From: an uncultured Clostridia bacterium
GTDB lineage: Bacteria > Bacillota > Clostridia > Christensenellales > UBA1242
DNA: 64,000 nt
Reading direction: 5' to 3'
NCBI GenBank assembly: GCA_937874195.1
Contig: CALNBM010000015.1
Location: 1 to 64,000, forward strand
Of this stretch, positions 55,040-64,000 are shown one piece after another. Numbering within the stretch: the stretch's first letter is position 1; each line of letters begins with the position of its first letter. The notes under the pieces are model-generated. The model searched no databases. It saw nothing but the letters and a program-made list of their open reading frames with translations, and was not told where the DNA came from. The position numbers were made by a program, and so were the translations under genes.

Positions 55040-55562
55040 AGATTATGTATATCCCCCTTATTTTTAATCAAATGTAAATATATGATAAGGTTTTGTTTGT
55101 ATAAAATTTCTTTTAAACCAATAAATCAAAGAAACACGCTTATTTTAACACTTTGCATTCTTCATGATTTTAACTTAGTATGTTATATTTTACAAAAAAT
55201 TATAAAAAAACACAAATGAAATTGTGCTATATTTAAATTATTTAAGGTTTAGGTAAAATTCTCTATAATTGATTTTAATTCAATAAAGGCGATTGTCGCT
55301 TAAATTCCTAACACAAATCAATTAATCCACTAACTTGAATTAATTATTTTAATAACTTTTATTGATGTTTTAAATTTAAACATTTTATTTCTTTTTATTT
55401 ATAATTTAATCTCTAAATAACCCATTTATGTAAAAGAATAAAGTTGTATATTATATAAACTAAATATATAAACTAAAACAATGTTGTTTTTTATTTTGTT
55501 ACAGACGACAATTTATGATAAAATAATTCATAAGAAAAATGAGAAATGGGAGAATAAATCTT
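55040..55562. other. divergent intergenic region
   Basis: About 520 bp between the leftward VirB6-like gene and the rightward giant gene. It holds the giant gene's promoter (55496-55524). I see no clear promoter for the leftward gene and no small gene. Confidence 0.45.
55496..55524 (+). promoter_or_regulatory. promoter of the giant surface-protein gene
   Basis: TTGTTA (55496-55501), a 17-bp spacer and an extended -10, TGATAAAAT (box at 55519-55524). It is followed by a leader of about 30 bases with GGGAG before the ATG. Confidence 0.65.
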
Positions 55563-58500
55563 ATGCAATTGAAATACAAAATCAAACACATTTCAAGAGC
55601 AGTTGCTTTTGTTTTAATAGCTGTGCTTTTTACTTTCGGTATAGGAAATTTATCAAAACAACAGGAAGTTTATGCTCTTGTTGACGGAATAGATTTTGTT
55701 ATTGCTAAAACAAGTCTTCGACAAGCAAATGCCCGCCTTAATGAAGAAGGCGGATATTTATATGCATATGAAAGTTCATATAATCAAACTTGGCAAGAAA
55801 ATGCACTAGGCGAATATGTTTATAATGCTGAAAATGACACTTATTATTTTATTAAAGATTTTTCTTTATGTGATGGTATGGGAAATTTAGGAGGGAAAAC
55901 TCATATAAAAGTTGTAATAAGTGCAGAAACCACTTACATAATTCCTCTTGCAAATAATCGCTATACCAAAGCGTATAATCATGGATACAATTACACTCTT
56001 TTTCCCGATTATGTGAAAAATAATACAGACGGAAACTATATTCTTTATAACAATCAATATTATAAACTTGTTTTTTACAGTGATATTAATATTTTTCAAG
56101 ATGATAAAATCACACCAGCCAACACTTGGGATGAGGCAAGATATTTGGTTTTAAATGAGAATAACGATATTGTAATCACAGGCAGTACTGACCGATACTC
56201 TTTTGAAAATGGAAAATTTGTCATTAACAACACAGCAGGCAGATATATTTACCACGATGCTTCTAATAGTGGAGTTGGCGAGTTTTATGAAATTATTTTA
56301 AAAAGCCATGTGAATGTTTTGGACGAATTTAACGAACCTGCCCAAGGTCTGGGGCGTATAGATTGCTGGAATAACGCTAACTTCGTCAGTCACCCTGAAG
56401 GTGATATTTTAGTTGAGAAAAATCAGTCCAGTCCTCTTCACACCATGAGATATTCAGCAAAGCCCAGTGAAGAATTTGTTGTAGACGGAAACGGAAAATA
56501 TATAAATCAAAGTGGAACATACTTTGAAATTATTGAAGGAACGAACGGAAACTGCTTTAAATATTTAGGTGGTAATTTTTCGCCCGTATCTGAATATCTT
56601 AACAGTACACATATTAGAGTTAACTTCAACGGCAACTTAAAGTATTTAGAAGTATATCCATCCACACAAACTAGATATAAAAAAGTTTATAATACTTATT
56701 TCTATGATATCTTTAAAGCACAATCTACCACCGATGGCATTCCCACTGCTATGACTGCATTTAGATTTAATGACTCAAGCTACCGCATTAAATCTGCAGA
56801 TAGCAAAAGCGTTTATATTCCAACATATTTCACAGCAAACGAACTTGATAAGTTATATTATAAAACTAAAGAAAAAACAAATTTAGAAATCAATGGCGAA
56901 TATTACAAGCCTGTTTTTGATGAAGTTATCGTAAACACGGCAGACCGTTCTAAAAGCATTCCAACCACTCCTTTTATAACACTAAATAATTACAAGGCAA
57001 AAACAAATCTAGAAAATAATTTATCCGTAACGGAGAATGTTGAAAATTTATATTTAAGTTTTGGCGATATTTATTTGCCAAACAGGAATGAGTTTAATAA
57101 GTATATAACAAACTTAACTGTTTCTGCCACACTAACAAATAAATATACAAATTCCACCACTGGTTTACCAATTGTACTAAACCCAGTTGTGCGTCAGCAA
57201 TCAATTTTACTTCCCGATAACGAAATTAGAAATGAGTTTTGGTATCAATATTTAGATGTAACAAATCTTGAATATTACATAACGGGAGATACTGGCGGAA
57301 AAACTGCTCCTGTTATTAATCCTGAAGGATTATATACCTTCACATTCAATGGATTTTACCGACTAGGAAGTATCTATCAATCTTTTATGTATACTTATTC
57401 TTTCTATCTTTCTAACACAGAACAAGCGGTGGAATATCCTTTGTTTAATGAAAATGTATTAGAAAGCGTACAACAAGAGAGACTAACCAACTTACAATAT
57501 CCCACCTTTTATTATAACTTCCAAACTCTTGAACCACCCATTTATACTTTTGATGCTTCAAAATACAACACTTCAATAACAAAAACAATAAACCAAACAA
57601 CTAACACTATTACTACTCAATTCAAAACAATTAGAAGAAACTATCAGGCAGTGATTCCTGTTCCAAACTTAATTGCAAATGAAATAGGAATCATCACATA
57701 CTCTTTAAACAACACGCCTTATGAACGAGTTAAAATATCCGCGGAAGCAAGAGAATATGATATTTCTAATCCGCTGGATAAAACCAGTATACTCGACTTT
57801 GCGGGTGTGCAAAAATCGGGATTAGAAGATTTGATTTTTGTGGACGGAGATAATGTGAAAATGTTTGTGTATACCTATATTTATAGAAAAGCAAACATTA
57901 GTAGCACGAATTACTTAGCAAACGATTATGGTGAGTTTTACCAAAAACTAACAACAGTGGTTTTTATAAATCAAGATGACTTAACTTCTACAACCACAAT
58001 AATCAACTATAAATCTAATGATGTTAATAGCACGCAAGACTTTAGTTTCTTTAGCGCAAACGATATTATTGAAAAAGAAAGAATTATAGAAAGTATAACT
58101 CTCACTGAAAGTACAGAAAATAATATAAAAACAATCACTACTAATTCCACTTATGAATATTATCTGGGTTTGGAAAAAAATAATCCTTTTGATGGCCAAC
58201 CTAACACAGCATATAATTCTAAAGAAGAAAATGTATTTAACTTTAAAACAACAAGGGTGAATGGTATTGATTTAGTGGTGGATAGCAAAATAATTTCTTC
58301 TACTAATACTTTATCTAATCAAGTGAACTTTAAAGATTATAGAAGTGTTGAAAACAATTACTTCGATCAAAACGGCAAATCTCAATTTTATTTTAACGCA
58401 GATATTATTTTAGAAGATTTAGGTGTTTATAATATCATTAATAAATACAACTTGTCCACTTCATTTAAAAATGCCACTAGCGATAACGATTTTTCTGGAA

Positions 58501-61500
58501 TTCAAGACTATGCTATAAACACATATGCTTATGTTTATAACTTAAGAAAAGATTTTAAAAAAGAGGGAATAGAAGAAACTTATCCTTATCAAAAAAATGG
58601 TTACACCTTACATGTTTTCGGTGTAAAATCATATTTTAAGAAAAATGGCAAAACTGAATTTAAAAATGCAAGTGAAAATATATATTCAAATGTAACCCAT
58701 GAAGTTATGAAAAGCAATCCTTCCTTTAATGAAAATTCTGTTGGCATAACACTGGAGAATGTATCTGGCAGAAATTATCCAATTTCTAATATTCCAGTAA
58801 CAAACATGCCACCTGTGTCTTTTGATTACCTTTGTTCTTATGCCTTCCAACCTGATAAAGTATTACCAGAATCAAAAATATATCAATATAACTTTGTGTA
58901 TGACAATCTTGGCAACCCATATATAGTGGGCGCTCCAAAAACTTCCCACTTTATTAAAGACGATTTTCTTTCTTCTAATGGTTATTATGAAATAATACTT
59001 AAATATAAATATACTGCTTACAATCAGGTTAATGAAGAAAAATATTTTTATCAAGTTTTTGCGTTTATTATAGATAACTCCTCGCCTTCTGTGAAATTTG
59101 AAAAATTAGTAACTATGCAAGACGAGAATAACAATGACTATAATATTTGGTCAACACTTAACAAGGCAGGATTTACCAACAGTGATGTTCGAATCACTTG
59201 GAATAAAACGACCTATTTCCAATACGATGTTCAACCAAACATTCAAAAAAGTAATTTTAGCGGTATTGTTGTGGGCGTGCATGGAAGTAGTGTATATAAC
59301 GGCGCCGCTGCTCCATCAAATTCGTTTAATACTCATGATATATCCTACAATTATAATGACGAAACAAAATATATTCTGGCAAGCAGTGGTGCAAAAATAA
59401 CTTATAAAAAGTTTGTTAATAGCCATGTGTATGAAGTTCCCGAGCTCACCTTAAAAGTTTATGAGAACGAAAGTAAGGGAAATATTATAAATTCTATTTC
59501 TAATCTATATCCTTCTAGTTTTAGAAACTCTAATCTAGTGAATGAAATAGAAGATTATATTACCACTGGCTATTACTTGGAATACTCAGTTGATAAGTAT
59601 ATTATGCAAATGATTATCCCAAAAACAAATGTGGATGGTCCGGTAGACTATTGGGGTAGCGGAAACTATTCAATTAGATTAAATTACGGTAGTGATGGAA
59701 AGTCTTACTTAACACAAGGCTTTTCTATTGACGCTCTAGATATTAACGGCATTAAAATTGCACCAGTTGATATTAATGCTATAACAAAAGTTTTAAGCGC
59801 TAAATCTTTCGTACAAGAACGATTAATTGCAGAACCTTTCACATTTATGTATAACAGAAAAGGCAGTGGTGCAGGTATTACAACCACCTACACCGCAATT
59901 CCTTTTTCTTCAATTTCAAATATTGATTTAATTAATTTAAACAATAACTTAACAGGAGTGTTAGCTAGCCATTTTGTTAACGGCACAAGTCCAAGCGTTC
60001 AGATAAGCAACTCATATCCTTATGATTATTCTTTCTATAATGCTGGCGATACTGTTTATCTTAGCAATATATTCACTCCATCAACAAGCATGTTATATAT
60101 ATTTAACTTAAAAGATAGTGCAGGAAACACAGCTGAATTTTATGTTTTTTACGACAAAAGTAATCCTAATTTCTTTGTGGATTTAGAAAATGAAAATAAT
60201 TATTTGCAAAATTATAATGTTATCACTGGTCTTGCAACTGTTTCATGGGGAAACTATAAAGCTATTGAAGTTGTGGGCGAAATTGATAACGAGTTTGTGT
60301 TTGGCGATAAAATAGACCATAATTCATCTAAATTAAGCAACTTACTCAAAAACATGTACTTGCAACCTGCTAATTATTCCAATTCCATTATTGTTCCTGT
60401 TTGGGAACTTACGAGTGGACAATTAATTCAAGCTGAGGTTCGTACAGAAAATATAGGAGGCTACAATAAAGGTAGTTTAATTTACTACACTGATGGTGTG
60501 AATGCTTATATTGATGAGGGCTTTACAAAGCAAATAAACAAGCAAGGCGGTAATTTAGTTATTAAATATTATGTGTTAATGCCGATAGACAATGTTAATT
60601 TTGAATACTATAACACCAACGGCAGTAATAATGATATGAAATCTTTTAATTACTCACGCACCACATCATCTCCAATTTCTAAAAACAGCACAGTGCTGGC
60701 TCCAACGATTGCAACGCTTGCGATTAATGCAGGTGTTTCGGAAAGTGAGATTAGAAACGACACTAGCCATTTATATGGTTTTTATGGCGAAAACAAATAT
60801 ATTTATACCATAACAGATATAATGGGCAATGAAAGTGGAAACACGCTATGGATGAACTTGGATTTATCACTGGCTTTTGCTTACGGAAATTTTATAAACA
60901 CTAACAACACTCTTTCTCGAACTATGGCAATCCCTAACCTAGAACAGTTAACACCTTTTAACTCTTATTCAACAAGTCAATTATATTTCTCTTATTTGCA
61001 AGAACCTTTCTCCCCTCAAACAAAAGTGGATTATAAATTTTATAATTTTGATTTTGAATTTTTTTCAGATTATATTGTTTCTAATTTAGCATATAACGAT
61101 AGTATTTTCACTTTAACATTTGTTAAAAAAGACGATGCTAGCAAAACAAAAATTATTACCATTAATAGAAAGAGTTTAGGAAATATAAACGATGATGGCG
61201 ATGATGTTTTAGAATCATTACCAATGTTCCCGTTTAGTTTAATACCTTCAGCAGAAACTGCGAGTTGGAAAGGCATAGAAAAGAATAATTATCTTAATAC
61301 TAGCGATCCGTACCGTGTTTATTCAACAATAATAAATCCAACTTTTGAACAAAACGAAAGTGGTACAGAAACTTATGTGAAAAGCGCACCTGGCCTTTAT
61401 GTTTTTAGACGAACATATACCGATTATATTAATAGTACAAACGGACGCGTGTTATCTTCTATTAGCGACCTTGAAAACCAAACTGCTTACAAATTTTATG

Positions 61501-64000
61501 TTTATATTGTTGACAGAAACGGTATTATAAATTTAACAAGTTTATATGGCGATGCTCTTGATTTAGAAAACCTTAATATGTTGCTGGGCGCTGGTATTAA
61601 TGAAGAAAGTTATGGCACTACTATTTCAGAACAAATGATTTTCAATAGAGCAATATCTAACCTTGCCAATACTAATGCTAGTTACAGTAGTATGACCGTA
61701 AACAACCTACTGCTAACAAATAAAATGATTGTTCAACTTAATTTATCTATGGATAAATATAATCAACCGAAATTTTATCGTAATTTCCTAGATAATAATG
61801 AAGACATATTTACTTTTCAAAATATAAATACACTTATGCAAGCATTACCACCAGAATTATATTCTACTAGTCCAGACCCAAGCCAAACGCAAAAAGATGC
61901 AGTAACTTACTTTTACAAAATGTTACAAAATTTTATGTTTGGGATAAGTAATGATGTATCTAACCAAGAAGGCTTTAATGCAAGCAAGTATTATAATCAG
62001 CAATTTTTAATAAGACTAGAATTGAAATTTGGCAACTCCTATACCATTATTGGAAACAAAGAAGGTTCTCATAATATTATTAATCCAAATAAAGATAACA
62101 GTAGTCAATTCCTATTACACTCTTTAAATTCTCGCCCACAAAAGACTTCCGCCACCCATCGGGAACAGTTAAATGATGGAATATTATTAAATATCAACAA
62201 CAAAAATTATGATAATTATTGCTACGGCGTAAATATAACAGATAGTTCAGGCATAACAGAAGGCTCAAATAAATCGCTTTGGAATAAGTTTGCAAATTCA
62301 ATACAATTTAATTTTGGAATTAATGCGAACTTTCCATCGGGCTCCTTCTTTGGAAAATATAAATCTTCTTCTTATGCTTCCGATAGTGCTAATTCTTTCG
62401 AGGAATATGCTAACATATTATTTGATTTAGATATTACTCCGGATAAACTAGAAAACACACTGGAAGATCTCAACACTGGCAGTATTGGTTCATTTGTTGA
62501 ATTGTATGACACCAACAACGACTCATTAATTTTTGTGTTTGATAAAACAACCAATCAATATTTTGCAGAGATTAATCCATATAACATCTCTATCACTCGC
62601 ACTCTGCCTAATGGTACAATTTCTAATATTTTTAATTTAACACAAAACACTAATGGTAGTTTATCATTTAATACTGCAAACTCCCCTAATTCTAGTTCGA
62701 GAATGGCAAATGCGTTTATTAATAATTCTTCAGCAGTTGATAACGATCCTCTTGCAACCAGTTGGGCGGTGGTTATATTTGATGCAAAAAGTCAATTATA
62801 TGAGAGTATGAGACTAAGTCAACATGATTTAAACGCCTCGTACACAGTTAGTATAAACTTTAAAGGCTTACCAACAGATTATATTGATATTGAATCAAAA
62901 CAATATTACACTGCAAAATATTCCATTACTATTGATAGAGTTAAACCACTTTACAATTTGATTCAATTAATGGAACAAGATAAATATATAGTAAAACAGT
63001 CTTACAATTATCCTGCAGGTCATCTAAATATAAAAGACTACTACAATGAAGTGTTAGCAAACAATCCTAGTGAACTATATATTCAAAATGAACTTAAAAA
63101 TATTTATAATTATTATGCGAATTTTTATTTGATTACTGATGAAGCAGGCAACCCGGTTAAATTTGATAACAAAACAAATGCTTCTTTAATTCATAATTAT
63201 TTCTTTGCTGTTGATGAAAACTTTACTTTTAGAAAACTTCAACCAAATAATAACACATCTAGGTCTAACTTCGACACTTTTGATAGAATCTATTTCCGCA
63301 AGATTGACATTGATGAAATTTCAAATTACAAGTTTTCCTTAACACGAGATGATTATGACTTTGCCACGGAAGGTCATCCTTTGTTTAATGCTGAAAGTGT
63401 ACAACAAATCACTTCAAACATTCGTGAGGGTTCATATTATTATTTTGACTTTATAAAACCTAATAATCCTTTCTTCACACCTAATGATTTATCTCTAACG
63501 CCGGGTGGTTACTATGAAATAATTGAAAGAGATGAAGCCGGAAACTTTAGAGTATATGCAATTTATTATGCAGAAGAAACGCCTTATAATTATTCGTATT
63601 CCAGAGCAATAGGCTCAACTTCTAATCAATCAACTTCTGGACAATTATCTTCAATAAAACCCACAGTAGACATTTATGGAAACAACTTACTTTTAACTTG
63701 CAATGCATTAACAACAAAAGACTTATTTTTAAGTGCTAATATAGAATATTCTTATAATATTAACTCTACTAATGTTAAGTCTGGTACTCCAATTAGAATT
63801 GTGCTGGACCCTATCAGCAAAAAGTTAAATATAAATTTAAACGGCAATGCAGTTCAATTATCCACACTAAATATTGATTTATCCGAACATACTCTTGCAC
63901 AGTACACACAAGTCTTCTTAGATGCAATAAAGTCAGTTTACACAGCAATAACAACAAATAATGAAAATATAAACGATTTTGTTATATCTATAACCTTCTT
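55563..64000 (+). CDS. giant secreted surface protein, 3' end beyond window
   Basis: An uninterrupted frame of at least 2,812 codons starting at the ATG at 55563 (GGGAG ten bases upstream) and running off the window. The frame was followed by eye and checked at several points (57720, 59100, 60600, 61800, 63960) without a stop. It has an N-terminal signal peptide (basic residues, a hydrophobic core of about 14-30, and a cleavage-like VYA near 37). The rest is hydrophilic, rich in N, S, T, Y and I, with almost no cysteine. Recurring motifs of Ig-like surface repeats are visible: G-x-(F/Y)-(Y/F)-EII at about 56281, 56517, 58980 and 63506. D-x-(A/M)-GN occurs at about 60115, 60817, 63138 and 63531, and IID/TID-x-x-x-P before a new strand at about 59065 and 62930. 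It is probably an adhesin or cell-surface filament. It is divergent from the transfer genes, and a role in cell contact is inference. Confidence 0.88.
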   Translation, partial: MQLKYKIKHISRAVAFVLIAVLFTFGIGNLSKQQEVYALVDGIDFVIAKTSLRQANARLNEEGGYLYAYESSYNQTWQENALGEYVYNAENDTYYFIKDFSLCDGMGNLGGKTHIKVVISAETTYIIPLANNRYTKAYNHGYNYTLFPDYVKNNTDGNYILYNNQYYKLVFYSDINIFQDDKITPANTWDEARYLVLNENNDIVITGSTDRYSFENGKFVINNTAGRYIYHDASNSGVGEFYEIILKSHVNVLDEFNEPAQGLGRIDCWNNANFVSHPEGDILVEKNQSSPLHTMRYSAKPSEEFVVDGNGKYINQSGTYFEIIEGTNGNCFKYLGGNFSPVSEYLNSTHIRVNFNGNLKYLEVYPSTQTRYKKVYNTYFYDIFKAQSTTDGIPTAMTAFRFNDSSYRIKSADSKSVYIPTYFTANELDKLYYKTKEKTNLEINGEYYKPVFDEVIVNTADRSKSIPTTPFITLNNYKAKTNLENNLSVTENVENLYLSFGDIYLPNRNEFNKYITNLTVSATLTNKYTNSTTGLPIVLNPVVRQQSILLPDNEIRNEFWYQYLDVTNLEYYITGDTGGKTAPVINPEGLYTFTFNGFYRLGSIYQSFMYTYSFYLSNTEQAVEYPLFNENVLESVQQERLTNLQYPTFYYNFQTLEPPIYTFDASKYNTSITKTINQTTNTITTQFKTIRRNYQAVIPVPNLIANEIGIITYSLNNTPYERVKISAEAREYDISNPLDKTSILDFAGVQKSGLEDLIFVDGDNVKMFVYTYIYRKANISSTNYLANDYGEFYQKLTTVVFINQDDLTSTTTIINYKSNDVNSTQDFSFFSANDIIEKERIIESITLTESTENNIKTITTNSTYEYYLGLEKNNPFDGQPNTAYNSKEENVFNFKTTRVNGIDLVVDSKIISSTNTLSNQVNFKDYRSVENNYFDQNGKSQFYFNADIILEDLGVYNIINKYNLSTSFKNATSDNDFSGIQDYAINTYAYVYNLRKDFKKEGIEETYPYQKNGYTLHVFGVKSYFKKNGKTEFKNASENIYSNVTHEVMKSNPSFNENSVGITLENVSGRNYPISNIPVTNMPPVSFDYLCSYAFQPDKVLPESKIYQYNFVYDNLGNPYIVGAPKTSHFIKDDFLSSNGYYEIILKYKYTAYNQVNEEKYFYQVFAFIIDNSSPSVKFEKLVTMQDENNNDYNIWSTLNKAGFTNSDVRITWNKTTYFQYDVQPNIQKSNFSGIVVGVHGSSVYNGAAAPSNSFNTHDISYNYNDETKYILASSGAKITYKKFVNSHVYEVPELTLKVYENESKGNIINSISNLYPSSFRNSNLVNEIEDYITTGYYLEYSVDKYIMQMIIPKTNVDGPVDYWGSGNYSIRLNYGSDGKSYLTQGFSIDALDINGIKIAPVDINAITKVLSAKSFVQERLIAEPFTFMYNRKGSGAGITTTYTAIPFSSISNIDLINLNNNLTGVLASHFVNGTSPSVQISNSYPYDYSFYNAGDTVYLSNIFTPSTSMLYIFNLKDSAGNTAEFYVFYDKSNPNFFVDLENENNYLQNYNVITGLATVSWGNYKAIEVVGEIDNEFVFGDKIDHNSSKLSNLLKNMYLQPANYSNSIIVPVWELTSGQLIQAEVRTENIGGYNKGSLIYYTDGVNAYIDEGFTKQINKQGGNLVIKYYVLMPIDNVNFEYYNTNGSNNDMKSFNYSRTTSSPISKNSTVLAPTIATLAINAGVSESEIRNDTSHLYGFYGENKYIYTITDIMGNESGNTLWMNLDLSLAFAYGNFINTNNTLSRTMAIPNLEQLTPFNSYSTSQLYFSYLQEPFSPQTKVDYKFYNFDFEFFSDYIVSNLAYNDSIFTLTFVKKDDASKTKIITINRKSLGNINDDGDDVLESLPMFPFSLIPSAETASWKGIEKNNYLNTSDPYRVYSTIINPTFEQNESGTETYVKSAPGLYVFRRTYTDYINSTNGRVLSSISDLENQTAYKFYVYIVDRNGIINLTSLYGDALDLENLNMLLGAGINEESYGTTISEQMIFNRAISNLANTNASYSSMTVNNLLLTNKMIVQLNLSMDKYNQPKFYRNFLDNNEDIFTFQNINTLMQALPPELYSTSPDPSQTQKDAVTYFYKMLQNFMFGISNDVSNQEGFNASKYYNQQFLIRLELKFGNSYTIIGNKEGSHNIINPNKDNSSQFLLHSLNSRPQKTSATHREQLNDGILLNINNKNYDNYCYGVNITDSSGITEGSNKSLWNKFANSIQFNFGINANFPSGSFFGKYKSSSYASDSANSFEEYANILFDLDITPDKLENTLEDLNTGSIGSFVELYDTNNDSLIFVFDKTTNQYFAEINPYNISITRTLPNGTISNIFNLTQNTNGSLSFNTANSPNSSSRMANAFINNSSAVDNDPLATSWAVVIFDAKSQLYESMRLSQHDLNASYTVSINFKGLPTDYIDIESKQYYTAKYSITIDRVKPLYNLIQLMEQDKYIVKQSYNYPAGHLNIKDYYNEVLANNPSELYIQNELKNIYNYYANFYLITDEAGNPVKFDNKTNASLIHNYFFAVDENFTFRKLQPNNNTSRSNFDTFDRIYFRKIDIDEISNYKFSLTRDDYDFATEGHPLFNAESVQQITSNIREGSYYYFDFIKPNNPFFTPNDLSLTPGGYYEIIERDEAGNFRVYAIYYAEETPYNYSYSRAIGSTSNQSTSGQLSSIKPTVDIYGNNLLLTCNALTTKDLFLSANIEYSYNINSTNVKSGTPIRIVLDPISKKLNINLNGNAVQLSTLNIDLSEHTLAQYTQVFLDAIKSVYTAITTNNENINDFVISITF

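Overview
The window is strongly AT-rich, gene-dense bacterial DNA. The gene content points to an endospore-forming, low-GC Bacillota (clostridia-like) bacterium, probably an anaerobe from an uncultured lineage. The basis is the yabP-yabQ-divIC sporulation cluster with a SpoIIQ-like M23 gene beside it, a T-box leader in front of pheST, the AddAB (RexAB-type) recombination nuclease, YugP-type membrane proteases, DUF1540 and DUF1858 proteins and the clostridial form of thymidylate kinase. TGA is used as a stop (yabP), so the code is the standard one. No rRNA, insertion sequence or CRISPR array was seen.

Layout. 1-415: a 58-bp (AGTG)n tract and non-coding DNA. 415-2957: SpoIIQ-like and exported genes (minus) facing away from yabP-yabQ-divIC (plus). 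3528-3604: initiator tRNA. 4184-5499: a tandem pair of unknown paralogs, each with its own near-consensus promoter. 5635-8129: pepF-tmk. 8382-10739: a large surface lipoprotein. 11006-12520: dtd, a small unknown gene and a TraX-like membrane protein. 13015-15908: tdk and a single-chain nuclease/methyltransferase (type IIG-like) ending against a tRNA-Ser gene. 16450-26947: prfB, an M23 endopeptidase, a FtsX/MacB-like ABC exporter, an unknown gene, thioredoxin with a very small ferredoxin-thioredoxin-reductase-like protein, ttcA and cls. 27197-30960: pheST under T-box control. 31021-31220: nested repeats. 31248-41525: MFS transporter, membrane-anchored coiled-coil protein and addBA. 41623-49372: mixed short units (tandem YugP-like proteases, DUF1540, rplI, TspO-like, DUF1858, SPFH-zinc ribbon, PRC-barrel).

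49880-64000 is the accessory part. It holds a VirD4/TraG coupling ATPase and a VirB6/TrbL-like polytopic protein (type IV secretion, of the kind found in integrative conjugative elements). Facing away from them is a giant secreted protein of at least 2,812 codons that runs off the window. The rest of a transfer module (VirB4, relaxase, integrase) is not in view, so it either lies beyond 64000 or is missing.

Housekeeping genes for translation (tRNA-fMet, tRNA-Ser, pheST, prfB, rplI, dtd, ttcA), nucleotide salvage (tdk, tmk), repair (addAB) and envelope work (M23 enzymes, cls, YugP) alternate with unknown genes. The most unusual items are the giant protein next to the transfer genes, the 59-residue FTR-like protein, the unknown tandem paralogs, the membrane coiled-coil protein beside addAB, and the two repeat arrays.
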